Origin: Portunus trituberculatus
Taxonomy: Eukaryota > Arthropoda > Malacostraca > Decapoda > Portunidae
Length of the DNA stretch: 64,000 nt
Direction: 5' to 3'
Assembly (NCBI RefSeq): GCF_017591435.1
Contig: NC_059300.1
Location: forward strand, 20,763,256 to 20,827,255
The translations under genes and the position numbers were made by a program. Shown here in pieces: positions 19,441 through 30,767 of the stretch; within the stretch, counting starts at the first letter, position 1; each line of letters opens with the position of its first letter. Under the pieces are notes generated by a model. It saw only the letters and a program-made list of their open reading frames with translations, had not been told where the DNA came from and did no database searches.

Positions 19441-21400
19441 TTTTTTTTTATTGATACAGTTCGTTACAAGTTTAGGGAGTTGTTTACAGGTTAAAGGGAG
19501 TATGGTGAGTACTCCTTATCTTAAAACCTAACCCTATTGAATTATTTGTAGCATTAAAAATAAACTCTAAAGTACAAGAACATTTATACTAATAGTTATA
19601 CACTACAGTTAAAGAAGAAAAGTGAATCACTGCATGATAAGGTTCACATGTAACGTGTCTATGTCACTGTCACTGCACTGTTACGCCTTTTGCTGAGCCA
19701 CTGATGCACCAACACCTTAAATTTCTGGACACTCCACTCAGCAACACAAGGTTCATCTGGGCACATGTCCGAGGCCAAAACCTATTCCACCACCGCATGT
19801 ACGTCTACATGAATTGCCTTTGGTGGTGGGATGTGTTGGAGTGTGGCACAGCTAGAGCTGCGGGTGCAACCGTCACTGCTCTGGTTGACAGCTCAGGGTG
19901 CCTGTATTGCTGTCAAAGTGGCAAGAGGTGTGGGACGCACTCCTGTGCTTTGTAGAGCACTGTGAAGCCTGCCACGTCACGTTGGTGTTGAAGAGAGTGC
20001 AGGCTGGGCACCTGCTCCTGCTGACAGTCCCAGATTATTCTCTCTCTGCTCTCCGCTGTATCTTGTCGAGGAGTCCCAGGTGTGAGGAGGCTGCCCCATC
20101 CCAAGCAAAATAGGAATATTCCAGAGAAGAGTGGACCTGGCTCTTGTACAGGAGCTCATGTCCCCTGGCATCTAGGGGCTAGGAAATTCTCCTGAGGGAG
20201 GCCAACTTCCCTGCTGCTGTTCTGGCAAGCTGCATGATGTGTGTCCTCAAGGTCAGCTTACTGTCATAAGTGACTCCCAGGATCTTCATCTCTTCTTGTG
20301 GTGCCAGCATCGTCCCCTCAAACAGAAGATGAATCTCACTGCTTCCTCTGGTCACCACATGCAGCTGTGTCTTCTCAGCAGCAAATTTCACCTGCCATCT
20401 GTTCCCTCACTCCTCAATGCAGCGAAGGGTGGAGTTGAGGCGTGATGTGGTGACGGCTTCCTCCCAGGGTTGAAGGCCAATGACTTGGTGATATCATCAG
20501 CATATGCCTTGGTGCTGGGAACGAGGTTCAGCAGGTCATTTATATATAGAGGTCCATTGCCATGGACCTGTTGCCTCCCTTATGCATGGGGATGACGAAG
20601 CTGGCCTTCCACAATTGTGGCCACATGTTGTGCCGCAGGATGGCCTTGAATATTTTGGTGAGGGGGCGAACCAACTCTCCAGAGCACCATCGAATAACCC
20701 GGAGTTTCACCCGTCAGGCCCCACCGCTTTCATCTCCTCTAGTGCGTTGAGGGCAGCTCGCACTTCTGCCTCATTCGTGGTGAGTGAGGTTAGCCTGGTA
20801 CCTGCTACCACAGGGAGTGAGGGAGGAGGCCTGGTGGAGTCAGGAACAGTTATTTTTTGTGAAAAATTCTAAGCCAGCAGGTCCACCTTCTTGGTTGTAG
20901 TGGTGGTGCTGCCGTCCCCTGTCAAGAGGGGAGGAATGCTAGAGACTCATTCATCTCCCCTTGGCTGTCCTTTTCATTTCCCAGTTGAGCTGTGACAGGT
21001 GGTGGCAAAATCCTGCCCAGTCAGCCTTCTCCCACTACCAGAGAATGCGGGTAGCACTCTCATCCTGGGGCCTCCGCAGCGGTATCCTGGTAAAGACTGC
21101 CTCATGATCTGAGCTACAATGGGACCCAGGGACAAGCAGTGCACTTCAAGGGGGGAAAGTTCATCACTATGGGGTCAAGAGAGGAGCCAGAGTGATGAGT
21201 GGGAAAAGTGACATGATTGAGTTAAGGGTGTTATTTATCCTTGGTGGATTCAGGTCGCCAAGGATGATTATATTCTCACACTGATGGACTGTCATGAGGC
21301 GATCAAGATTGTCCACGATGAAGCCCACCAGTGCAGTTCCTTGTGAGGAAGGTCTAGCAGCCCATGCACAGAGTTCCTCGGCCACCGTGGCTGATTATTT
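19441..21400 (-). pseudogene. AG-4: AG-family LINE with internal RT deletion
   Basis: The 3' end is an A-rich tail (T-run at 19440-19449). The 3'UTR reaches about 19700. 19913-20391 carries the C-terminal tail ('LHSLQHQRDVAGFTVLYKAQ') and the thumb ('MKILGVTYDSKLTLRTHIM'). Near 20500-20560 'YADD' and 'YINDLLNLVPS' are followed directly by the 'HNMWPQLWK' block, so the RT segment containing NYRP, FGFR and the first catalytic Asp is deleted. 21040-21385 holds the endonuclease end ('IIILGDLNPPRINN' and 'SSDHEA'). At about 21400 it is fused to AG-5. Confidence 0.8.
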
Positions 21401-22263
21401 TGAAGATAATCATTTCTAGGCCCGAAATATTTAATGAGTTGCGGCGCCCTCTCCTTCACTTTATCTAAGAGAGCAAGGTGCGTGCGGGCCGCGCCTCCCC
21501 ACGCCAGGCAAGCGTACTCCAGCGAGGATCTAACTTGAGCTTCATACAGCAGCTCTAGTCCCTCGCTGTCCAGGAGCCACGACATTCTCCTCAGAGAGGC
21601 CAGCTTCCCCGATGCCTCTCTGGCAAGCCACTCAATGTGCGTCCTGAAGGTCAGCTCGCGGTCGTAGGTGACCCCCAGCACCTCCACCTCGTCTTGCGGC
21701 GTTAGTGTTTCTCCACTGAAGTCGAGTTGCAGGGCTGGCCTCGACCTGGAGGCAACGAGCAGCTTTGTCTTTTGCGGGACGAATGTCACTTGCCATGCAC
21801 TGCCCCAGGCTGTGGTTTGTCTCATCGTGTTGCTGAGTTGGGACATCGCAGCGGCTTCTTCCCCGAAGTTGAAGCTATGGGTCAGCGTGATGTCGTCTGC
21901 GTAAGCCCTGGTGTTTGGGAGGAGGTGCAGCAGGTAATTTATATACAGGTTCCATAGCAGAGGGCCGAAGCAGCTCCCCTGAGGGACACCTGCTTTGACG
22001 GGCTGCACCTCAGACTCTTGTCCTCCAACAGTCACTCTCAGGTACCTGTCACTCAGGTAGCCACTGAGGAGTGACAAGAGGGCCGCATTTACTCCTGCAG
22101 CACGTAGTTTGTTGACCCGGGCTGCATGCCACACCTGGTCGAAAGCGCCCTCAATGTCCAGCGCTACGACGGCAGTGGCCTTGCCTTGGTCCAGGGCAGC
22201 GCTGAAGTCTGTTGTCAGCAGCAGGTGCAGGTCAGCCGTTGACCGACCTTGCCTGAAGCCGAA
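21401..22263 (-). CDS. AG-5 RT second half, fused to AG-4 endonuclease
   Basis: The open frame 21292-22134 contains 'KAGVPQGSCFGPLLWNLYIN', 'TRAYADDITLTHSFN', 'WQVTFVPQKTKLLVASRS' and 'EVEVLGVTYDRELTFRTHIE', with 'YEAQVRSSLEYACLAWGGAA' after the RT. After 'RAPQLIKYFG' the frame runs on across the junction at about 21400 into AG-4 sequence, so the C-terminal tail is missing. 22135-22263 carries 'VVALDIEGAFDQVWH' with a frame change near 22134. AG-5 is thus 3'-truncated, which is unusual for a LINE and points to recombination or deletion. Confidence 0.8.
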
Positions 22264-23148
22264 CTACCTGGTACAGATAAGGTGGTGCCGCTCGAGGTGC
22301 TCAGCGATTCGCGAGGCCACGACGGTCTCCATCACCTTACTCAGTACAGGCAGCAGGGAAACATGGCGGTAGTTTTTAGGGACACTTTTATCACATTTTT
22401 TATGCACTGGCACAACATTGCTGGTTTTCCATATTTGTGGCCACGTACTGGTCTGGAAGCACTGATTGAACAGTGCGGTGAGTGTGTGGGCCAGTTCACT
22501 AGCACACTGGCGAAGCAGTCGGGGGCTAATTTTGTCCGGCCCCACAGCCTTTTTTTCGTCCAGGTTCAGCAGTACTTTCCTCACCTCTATTTCATTTGTT
22601 TTTACTGTCACTATTTTGTCCTGCACTATTTCTGGCAAAGTGTTTAGCCAATACATTTGCCTTGTCCTGGGCAGTATGAGCCATGCTGCCGTCCCCCCGC
22701 ACGAGAGAGGGGATGGTAGTGACTCGTTCGTCCTCTTTTCGTTCTTTAACTATGCTCCACCACCTTTTTGTCCCCACTTGGCCGCCTTTCAGTTTTCCCT
22801 TGAGGTTCTCTCGCCACCGTTCAGCGGCCCACTCCTGAGTGTCCCTCATATGCTTGGTCGCCTCTTTATGCCTTCGCCTGTTCCGCCCCGTGGGGTGCCT
22901 CTTGTAAGCTCGCCATGCGCGGTACTTGGCGTTAGAGGCAGTGCGACACTCAGGTCCAAACCAGGGCTGATCAGAAGCCTGTGAGTGCGGCACCCAACGT
23001 GCCTGCAGAGAGTGGAGAGTCTCGGTGAACCGCCTCGCCTGCAAATCAGTGTCTCCTTGCAGCACACTCTGCCAGTACCACTTCCTCAGAGCGGCTCGAA
23101 GTGCTCCCCAGTTGGCAGCCTCCCACTTCCAGAGGGTGCGAGTGTGGA

Positions 23149-23150
<2 letters not shown>
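22264..23150 (-). pseudogene. AG-5 linker and RT first half
   Basis: 22592-23065 encodes the linker, 'DQPWFGPECRTASNAKYRAW' then 'GQVGTKRWWSIVKERKEDER'. 22264-22656 encodes 'KAVGPDKISPRLLRQCASEL' and 'KNYRHVSLLPVLSKVMETVV'. A stop interrupts the 'FGFR' block at about 22263, and a frame change lies near 22620-22655. The NYRP motif reads NYRH. The 5' end at 23150 is cut inside the endonuclease-linker region and directly abuts a (CT)n tract. Confidence 0.8.

Positions 23151-23210
<60 letters not shown>
23151..23210. repeat. (CT)n tract between AG-5 and AG-6
   Basis: 30 CT units. On the minus strand it is the (AG)n tail after AG-6 (CATCAGTATAAATAGAGAG) and the direct 5' neighbour of truncated AG-5. 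The arrangement repeats that at 14299-14358. Confidence 0.97.
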
Positions 23211-23212
<2 letters not shown>

Positions 23213-24075
23213 TTATACTGATGAAATGTACAGGGAAAACAACTTCTACATTACATAAGAACGTTGTTTTTACAGACTAAAGGGTACAGGGTTAGTGCAA
23301 CCTATCTTAAAATCTGACCCTGGTGATGTATATTACATTCTATATGTACAACAATAACTTATATTGTAATAACGCTGAATATACTACGTTCACTGTACAT
23401 GATTCACCCTCGCCTCAGTAACCAATGGTTCACTTGCACTTTAAATGTCTGAATGTTTGTGTCACTGAGGTTTATCTCCTGTGAGGCCAACAGAGTGTTC
23501 CATTTCCTTGCACACGAGTTTATATATTGTCTCTGGTGATGCCACGTCCTGCATCAGGTCAGCAGGAGCTCACCAGGTGTCTGGGTAACCATGCGGGTGG
23601 TGACCTGAGGGGAGCGTGCAGGCAGATGTAACTCCTGCATGTGGCTCACTCTTTCCACCTGCACTTTGTACATCACCGTGAGTCCCGCCACGTCACGGCG
23701 ATGCTGGAGGGTGTGGAGTCGTGGCTGCTGCCCAGCAGTGTCCCTGATAAGCCTTGCTGCTCGGTTCTGTACTTTGTCCAGGAGGGTGAGGTGTTTGCTG
23801 GCGGAGCCGCCTCACTCAAGGCATGAGAACTCCAGGGAGGACCTTACTTGTGCTTTATAGAGCAGCCCTAGCCCCTCACCATCCAGCAACCACGACATTC
23901 TTCGGAGTGAGGCGAGCTTCCCGGAGGCTGCCCTGGCAAGGCACTCAATGTGGGTCCTAAAAGTCAATTCTTGGTCGTAGGTGAACCCCAGCACCTCTAC
24001 CTCCTCTTGTGGTGAAAGTGTTGCCCCGTTGAAGTTTATGCGCATGGCTGAGCGTGACCTTGAGACGAGGAGCAG
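23211..24075 (-). pseudogene. AG-6 3'UTR, C-terminal tail and thumb
   Basis: 23211-23400 is 3'UTR. 23400-23823 carries the C-terminal tail in pieces ('LHTLQHRRDVAGLTVMYKVQ' near 23700). 23812-24045 is open, with 'EVEVLGFTYDQELTFRTHIE' and 'RSSLEFSCLE', ending in a stop where related elements keep an open frame. A TAG at about 24075 splits thumb from palm. It is closest to AG-5 in sequence. Confidence 0.8.
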
Positions 24076-24831
24076 CTATGTTTTCTGTGGGGCGGACTTA
24101 ACTTGCCAGGTGTTGCCCCAGGCCACGATGCGGCTCAATCTGTCCTCCAGCTGCCTTGCTGCTTCAGGCTCCTCCTCTGCCTGGTAACTCTTAGTCAGAG
24201 TTACATCATCAGCGTAAACCCTTGCGCTGGGGATGAGGTGCAGCAGGTCGTTGATGTAGATGTTCCACAGCAGAGGGCCGAAGCAACTTCCCTGTGGTAC
24301 ACCTGCCTTGATGGGCTGCACCTCTGACTCCTGGCCACTGACAGTCACTCTCAGCTGTCTGTTGCTGAGATAATCCTCCAGCAGAGACAGGAGTGCACCA
24401 TCAATGCCAGTTGCACGAATTTTAGTGATCAGGGCTTTGTGCCACACCCGGTCGAAAGCGCCTTCAATATCCAGTGCCACGACGGCTGTGGTCTTGCCCT
24501 GATCAAGTGCAGCACTCAATTGGGTGGCAAGCAGCAGATGTAGGTCTGCCACGGATCTACCCTGCCGAAAACCAAACTGCCTGACGCACAGAAAATGGTG
24601 TTTCTCTAGGTGCTCAGTGACCCTAGAGGTTATAATAGCCTCCAGAACCTTTCTGAGCACCGACAGTAAGGACACAGGGCGATAGTTTTTACACTGGTTC
24701 TTGCCTCCCTTTTTGTGAACTGGCACTACGTTGCTCGTTTTCCAGGCTGCCGGCCACGTGCCGGACTCGAGACACCGAGTGAACAGTAAGGCGAGTGGTC
24801 GCGCCAGCTCATTAGCACACTGACGGAGCAA
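24076..24831 (-). CDS. AG-6 reverse transcriptase core (251 codons)
   Basis: One uninterrupted frame holds 'KNYRPVSLLSVLRKVLEAII', 'VRQFGFRQGRSVADLHLLL', 'VVALDIEGAFDRVWHKALI', 'KAGVPQGSCFGPLLWNIYIN' and 'ARVYADDVTLTKSY'. The complete palm with all catalytic aspartates is present. It is bounded upstream by a frame loss near 24835 and downstream by a stop at 24075. The start is the first Met of the open frame, not a true start. Confidence 0.85.
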   Translation of the reverse strand: MLRQCANELARPLALLFTRCLESGTWPAAWKTSNVVPVHKKGGKNQCKNYRPVSLLSVLRKVLEAIITSRVTEHLEKHHFLCVRQFGFRQGRSVADLHLLLATQLSAALDQGKTTAVVALDIEGAFDRVWHKALITKIRATGIDGALLSLLEDYLSNRQLRVTVSGQESEVQPIKAGVPQGSCFGPLLWNIYINDLLHLIPSARVYADDVTLTKSYQAEEEPEAARQLEDRLSRIVAWGNTWQVKSAPQKT

Positions 24832-24839
24832 GCGAGGGC

Positions 24840-25951
24840 TTATATTGGCTTATTTTCATCCACTTCTAGAAGCTTTTTCCTCACTTCGGAATTACTCGTT
24901 TTAACTTCCAGAAGTGTGTCCTTTATGGTGTGAGGCATCGTTGGTGGTGTCTTCTCAGGGTCGGGCAGGCTCATTTTTCTAGCAAAGTGTTTCACCAGGA
25001 GGTTGGCCTTCTCATGTGCTGAGTGGGCCATCCTCCTGCAAGAGGGATGAGATGCTGGCGCCTCTCTCCTCACCCTGCTGGTCTTTCACAATGCCCCACC
25101 ACCTCTTCGTGCCCACCTGTCCACCACGGAGCTTCCTCCTGAGGTCCTCCTTCCATTTCTCTGAGGCCCACTCTTGTATGTGCCTCATTCTCAGGGAGGC
25201 TGCTCTGTGACGTCTTTTGTTGCCCTCTGTCGGATACCTCTTGTAGGCTTTCCATGCCCGGTATTTGTCGTCAGAGGCTTCTCTGCACGCAGGTCCAAAC
25301 CAGGGCTGGTCAGAGGGCTTGATGGTGTGAGAGGAGTGTGGTACCCAGCGCTCTTGTAAGGTGAATAGCAGCTCAGAGAACTGCCTCATCTGCTGGTTGA
25401 CATCTCCACTCAGAACAGCTCCCCAGTTCGTCCTTCTCAGGTCCTCCCTTAAGGCTCCCCAGTCTGTGGCTTCCCACTTCCACAGAGTGTGGGAGAAGCT
25501 CTCCTCACGTTGGCGTCTGAAGTGGAATTTGGTGATGACAGCTACATGATCTGAGGTGCCTATAAAGTCCAAGGGTGAACATTGAACATCACTGTCTGTG
25601 GGGGAGATCGGTCACCACAGGGTCAAGAGATGACCCAGAGACATGAGTGGGGAAGGTGACATGATTATGTAGGTCATGTACCACCAGTAGCGTGTTAAAT
25701 GAGGCGTGCACTGTGTGTGGGTTCAAGTCACCTACAATTATCACTCCCTCACACTGGTTGGCCGTCAATATTAGGTCCAGGTTTTCTGTGAGATAGTCTG
25801 TTATCGCTGCGCCTTGAGAAGGACGACGATAACAGCCAATGCACAGTACACTTCTACCCACACTGTCTATTATTTTCCAAAATAGCATTTCCAGGTCACT
25901 GGGCATGTTTGTGGGAGACTCTACCACCTGAATGTTAACACACTCTTTATG
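24840..25951 (-). pseudogene. AG-6 linker and C-terminal half of endonuclease
   Basis: 24840-25073 and 25012-25572 carry the linker ('DQPWFGPACREASDDKYRAW' and 'GGQVGTKRWWGIVKDQQGEE'). 25533-25572 has 'GTSDHVAVITKFHF', the S-D-H motif. 25589-25951 has 'EGVIIVGDLNPHTVHASFNT' (G-D-L-N) and 'HVSGSSLDPVVTDLPHRQ'. At 25951 the frame runs into the 5' LTR of the inserted LTR element. The N-terminal half of the endonuclease is not found on the other side of that insertion. Confidence 0.85.
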
Positions 25952-26610
25952 TGTTACGGCCCGCCCGTAACATGCATTACTACCATCACCTCCTCCGCTT
26001 GTTACCTCGTTCGCCACCTCTCCGCCTCCCTTCCACGTCACCGTCTCGTGAACCTTCCACGCCACCGTCTCGTGAACCTTCCACGTCACCGTTTCATGAA
26101 GCCCGGCTACTGTCCCGAAGTTGGATTCACGCGGCCCCTTTCGACTCAACCGAAAGTGTTGAGCCAGCTCTTGGTTTTCTGGATTGGCAGTTGAGATCCA
26201 AGCCTCAACCAGTGAACACAACGCCTCTTGGTTCTGCCGTGGGATCAACCATCACCCAGCATTTCACCACTGCGACACCGCATAAGTATCACTTCCCTCG
26301 TCCGTGTTTTCCACATTGCCTCTATATAGGATTAGGATTATTGTTAGGTATTAAGTTGGGTTCTTTATTGTTGTATTTATTACTGTGTTATATGTATATG
26401 TGTATGTCATTTTCCTGTGTTTCATGTTATATATCTGTGTTTCATGTTTCTTGTTATATATGTGTCAATTTCATTATGGGTTATTAAAGTAGCTTTTAAA
26501 GTGACCCCTTTTGCATTTCCTCACCAGTTGAACCTGCAGTGTTTTTTTTATTGTTATTGTTCACCGGCTCTCCGATGCCAATCTTACCAGTTTAACCGGT
26601 GAACGTAACA
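25952..26610 (+). repeat. 5' LTR (659 bp)
   Basis: Starts TGTTACGGCCC and ends CCGGTGAACGTAACA, giving a 6-bp terminal inverted repeat. It matches 31228-31888 except that two C-runs are one base shorter (near 26031 and 26297). The segment 26039-26099 holds a 27-bp unit (CACCGTCTCGTGAACCTTC type) repeated about 2.5 times, so tandem repeats lie in its U3. Confidence 0.97.
26323..26328 (+). promoter_or_regulatory. Candidate TATA box of the 5' LTR
   Basis: TATATA in the context CCTCTATATAGGATTAGG, in the middle of the LTR and about 160 bp upstream of a possible polyadenylation signal, ATTAAA at 26483-26488. Placement fits U3-R-U5 structure. The assignment rests on motif and position only. Confidence 0.4.
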
Positions 26611-26611
26611 A

Positions 26612-26630
26612 TTGGCGACCGTGACAGGAC
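26612..26630 (+). other. Primer-binding site
   Basis: TTGGCGACCGTGACAGGAC begins one base after the LTR. The TGGCGACC start is complementary to a tRNA 3' end with CCA. Position and sequence fit a tRNA primer site; I cannot name the tRNA without the host tRNA set. Confidence 0.75.
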
Positions 26631-27276
26631 CATTATAACCCATGTTCAGTGTTCCATTTTTCCAGTGACTTTTTTCTGTGATTGCTTGTGTTTCTGTGGT
26701 GTTGTGACTCTGATGTGTTTTTTTCTGTGACTTACTCTGCGTGTGGTTTAAATTTACCTTTGTGCGTTCAAGTGGCTCCTTTTGGGTTAAACGTGCTTCG
26801 TGACTTTCATTGGTATCGCATAGCAGTGGTAGAGCAGGAAACCAGGTAGAAAGGCGTGTTCACCGATAGCACTTATCTCTATTTTTGCACATAGGCAGGT
26901 GTGTAATAAGTGTTATCCAAGTGTTGGGATCATCATATGTTCATGCGAACCCTCAATGCCCTCACTTCGCGGATCATTTTTCTCGCTAGTTAGAATCGGC
27001 CATTTTAACTAGTCTCTCAGACTAATCCGCCTCCTTATCAATAACAAGTCTCAGTACAATTCGCTCCTCACTCTCAAGTCTCGTAACTAGAGTAATCCGG
27101 ATCCCTCTTAATGCCGTAACTCTCTAGTTTACCCCTCATTAGTGATTGTACTCATAAGTGTTTACTTAAGTATAATCTAGGTAATTTCAAGGTTGCCTTT
27201 ATTATCACTCTGCCAAGTTCCTCACTTAAGTAATTCGCTTATCATTTTTTTGTTGTGGTTTAACATCTATTTAATA

Positions 27277-28599
27277 TGGCTTCCGCTCAGTTTAACGTTG
27301 AAGATTTTGTGCCGACCCTTCTCTGGAACAACTTAAATATGCTAATATAAAGAAGGACCAATGGAAAGCCATCGCTAAACATTTTGATGTTCCCATCACG
27401 TCTCAGATGACTAAAGAGGTCATTAAGAATGTAGTTGTTGAACATCTAGTGCAAGAAGGTCAGTTGCTAGGAAATGCCATAGAAGAGTTAACTCCCATGT
27501 CAGCCTCTACGAGGACTATAATACACAGTCCCCAGGAAGAACAGGATAAGAGTAGGATAAGTCAATGGGAAATTGAGAAGCTTAAACTAGAATACCGGAT
27601 GCATGAAAAACAAATGCAACTACAGGCAGAAAAACAAATGCAACTACAGGCAGAAAAGGAAGAAAGAGAGAATTTCAGTTACAACTTAGAAGGCAGGAGA
27701 AAGAGTTAGAAATTCAGGAGTTAGCCCTACGAAATGACGCTAAGTTTAGAGGGGAAGAAATAGATATAAAGAAACAGTTAGCAAGCTTTAATCCTGCTAC
27801 AGCTGCTCCGCTAGTTCCCCCTTTTGATGAATCTGATGTTGACGGGTCATTTCGCGCTTTTGAGAGCATTGCTCATAGGAATAAATGGCCCAAGGATCAG
27901 TGGGTGTCTCTCCTTGTCCCTAAGCTAGTAGGAAAAGCTTATAGGGTATACAACGGCCTTAGTGATGAGGTAGAATATGAAGAGATCAAAGGTAACATTC
28001 TAGACGCCTACTCTATCACTTCTGATGGATACAGACAGCAGTTTCGAAAGTATGTGAAACCAGAGTCTCACACCTATGTTGAATTCGCTAGTGAGAAACT
28101 AAGACAATTTAAGAAATGGTTAGCCGCCCTTAACATTACCACCTTTTCGGAGTTGCTCAATCTAATGGTCCTGGAAGAATGGAAGAACAAGTTACCATTT
28201 AATATTCTGAGGCATGTGGAAGAACGGGAGAGAGTGATCTTATGTCTGCCGCTAAAGTGGCTGATGCGTTTGCTTTGTTGATGGGATCCCTGGGTAGTAG
28301 AGGTCGTGGTTCACTGTCTAATGTTAGGTCCTCCTTTGGGGAAGGTTTTGGGGCGCGGGTGGTAAGCCAACCGGATTCTCGCCAAATGCATATAATTCCC
28401 CCTGGTGTACATACTGTAAGAAGCCAGGTCACACGATCCAGAAATGTAGACACCCAAATTGCAAGGGTTCTCAACGTCAATTTTCTTTTGTGGCCCCTAG
28501 ACCTAACACATTTGAGAACAAGAAACCAGTGGCCCTAGCTAACCCTGTCAACTCTCCTCTAGAACTTTATGACTCGTACATGTATCAAGGTAAAGTGTC
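27277..28599 (+). pseudogene. gag: N-terminal segment, SCAN-like domain and CCHC knuckle
   Basis: Starts 'MASAQFNVEDFVP' at 27277, shifts frame near 27313, and is then open at 27407-27709 with a Glu/Gln/Lys-rich coiled coil holding a direct repeat (KQMQLQAE twice). After a second shift near 27665 the frame encodes 'LVPPFDESDVDGSFRAFESI', 'WPKDQWVSLLVPKLVGKAYR', 'DGYRQQFRKYVK' and 'LMVLEEWKNKLPFNI', the pattern of SCAN-like gag domains. A single knuckle 'CTYCKKPGHTIQKC' lies at 28406-28447. Gag would form particles and package RNA. Two or three one-base shifts break it. Confidence 0.8.
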
Positions 28600-28925
28600 C
28601 TGACTGATGGTAAAGACAAGGCAATAAATATCAAGGTTCTGCGTGATACAGGTGCTGCCCAATCCATCTTAAGGGAAGATGTCATCCCTAACATCAAACA
28701 GGCTTTCACTGGGGAGAAGGTGATCCTTACAGGTCTCGAATCACAGCTCTCCTATCCTTTGGCTAATATTAGCTTACAGTGCCCGTTCATTTCAGGAGAG
28801 GTTGAGGTAGCCATTAAACCTGGTGAACTGCCAGTACCGGGGTACATCTTGTACTGGGTAATGATCTTGCGGGTAACTTGGCTGTTCCAAACTTAATTGT
28901 TCTTGATTCTCCCTTAACAGAAAGT
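28600..28925 (+). pseudogene. Retropepsin-like aspartic protease
   Basis: The frame reads 'INIKVLRDTGAAQSILRED', with the D-T-G-A active site at 28645-28656. Then come 'EKVILTGLESQLSYPLANI', 'CPFISGEVEVAIKPGELPVP' and, after a frame change near 28845, 'LGNDLAGNLAVPNLIV'. That is the usual end of Gmr1-type proteases. It lies between the gag knuckle and integrase, as expected, and would cleave gag-pol. It is broken by one shift. Confidence 0.8.
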
Positions 28926-28949
28926 CCCACTAAGACCCTGGACGAAACA

Positions 28950-30548
28950 TCCCTCACTTCTTCCCAGTGTGTGCAGTCACCAGGTCTCAGTCCAAGTCCC
29001 CTGCCCTTTCATCACCTCCTCCACCAATGATTGCCTCTACTGACAACTTGTATAATGACATCATTTCAAAGGAGAATTTGATTAATGCTCAGGAACAGGA
29101 TCTCACTTTGGCTAAGATCAGACATGTGGCCAGTGAGACAAAGGATATGTCTAAATTGCCTTGTTTTTATTATCAGGAAGGAGTCCTGATGCGTGCCTAC
29201 AGACCTCCTGAACTGAAACAACTAGACACCTGGTCAGAAACACATCAAGTTGTCATCCCTTGTCTGTAAGACCAGCCATTATAGAACTAGCTCATGATGG
29301 ATTGTCAGGTCATCTAGGCATCCAAAAACCTACAAGAAGGCTCTTCAACATTTTTTTGGCCAGGAATGAAAAGGATGTGTCACACTATGTAAAAACATGT
29401 CACATATGTCAAGTTGTGGGTAAGCCTAACGAACGCCTTGTGCCAGCTCCTCTGACGCCTATTCCAGTTCAGACGGAGCCCTTCGAAAAGATCATACTAG
29501 ACTGCGTAGGGCCCTTACCCAAAACCAAACGAGGGAATCAGTATTTGTTAACCCTCATGGATCCCACTACCAGGTACCCTGAAGCATTCCCTCTTAAGAA
29601 CATCACATCAAAGACCATTGTAAAACATCTAATACATTTTTCACCTCGGTAGGAATTCCAAAACAAATTCAGTCTGACAAGGGTAGCAATTTCACTAGCC
29701 ATTTTTTCCAACAGATAGTGAATGAGCTAAACATCGACCATGTTACCTCCTCGGCTTACCACCCCAATCCCAAGGCTGTCTGGAGCGGTTTCACCAAACA
29801 TTAAAATCCATGATGAAGAAGTATTGCTTGGAGCATCAAGGAGACTGGGATGAAAGTATTTCTTTCCTTCTCTTCGCTTTAAGAGAATCTCCTCAAGATT
29901 CTTTAGGTTACTCCCTTTTGAATTACTCTATGGTAGACAGATCAGGGGGCCTCTCAAAATATTAAAGGATCAATGGTTTACTCAAAATACTCCTTCAAGC
30001 CCCAGTGTGTCTGACTACATCAGTAACCTTAAGAATAAAATCAGTGAAGTCAGATCTTTTGCTAAATCAAACTTCCTCAAATCTCAAACTAAAATGCAAC
30101 AGAATTCTCTTCCCAAATCTGTCATGAGAAGTTTCAAACCAGGAGACAAGGTTTTACTTTTCTCCCCACTCCAGGCAATGCTCTTCACAGTAAGTTCATG
30201 GGACCTTATGTTGTGGCTCAAAAACTAAGTCCATTAAATTATGTGGTCCACACTCCTGACCGTCGTAAGGATTCCCAACTTGTTCATATTAATCTAATGA
30301 AACCTTACCACTCCAGAGAACCAGAGGACGACTTGTCTCGCGCTGTACCTGTATGTCTGATAGGAAAGGAGTCTGGTCCTGTGCCCCCCGAGGAAGAGTC
30401 CGACATCGAATTCCTCTTCTCGTCACCTAAAGGACGCCCCTCAAACAGCCAAATCATGTCCAACCTTGATGAGGTGTTTCTTTCCTTAACACCTTCACAA
30501 CAGTCTGATCTTAAAAGTTATTGCCAGACTCCTACCCATTGCCCTTGA
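28950..30548 (+). pseudogene. Integrase, placed upstream of RT
   Basis: 28967-29269 is the lead-in ('AVTRSQSK' to 'CFYYQEGVLMRAYRPP'). 29260-29652 has the HHCC zinc motif (HDGLSGH...CHICQ), then 'IILDCVGPLPKTKRGNQYLL' (first catalytic Asp) and 'PTTRYPEAFPLKNI'. After a shift come 'IQSDKGSNFTS' (second Asp) and, in another frame near 29785, 'CLERFHQTLKS' (catalytic Glu). 30007-30450 is the C-terminal part ('SFKPGDKVLLFS', 'MGPYVVAQKLSPLNYVVHTP'). All D-D-E residues are visible, but at least four one-base shifts separate the blocks. It would insert the cDNA. Confidence 0.88.
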
Positions 30549-30767
30549 TAGAGGACCTTATAGATAGTATAGGAGTAGCCAAATTTGTAACCACTATAGA
30601 CTTGCTTAAAGGTTACTACCAGATTCCCCTCTCGGACGAGGCCCAAATAATATCCGCCTTCATCACTCCTTCGGACTATACCAATACCAGTGATGCCCTT
30701 TTGCGTGTCTAATGCTCCCGCCACCTTCCAGAGGGCTATAAATTACATAACTCAGGACTTGGAGGGC
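30510..30767 (+). pseudogene. Reverse transcriptase remnant (palm start only)
   Basis: Right after 'TPSQQSDLK' the sequence jumps to 'LLPDSYPLPLIEDLIDSIG', so about 100 codons of fingers and linker are deleted near 30518. Then come 'FVTTIDLLKGYYQIPLSDEA' (first catalytic Asp), 'SAFITP' and, after two frame changes, 'MPFCVSNAPATFQRAINYIT' at 30690-30750, ending 'QDLEG' at 30767. The YxDD box that should follow is absent: innexin sequence starts there. It cannot polymerise DNA. Confidence 0.9.

Noticed and set aside
25951..26487. Plus-strand 178-codon frame across the 5' LTR
   Set aside because: It lies entirely in LTR sequence, recurs in the 3' LTR, has no family motif and starts at the LTR edge.
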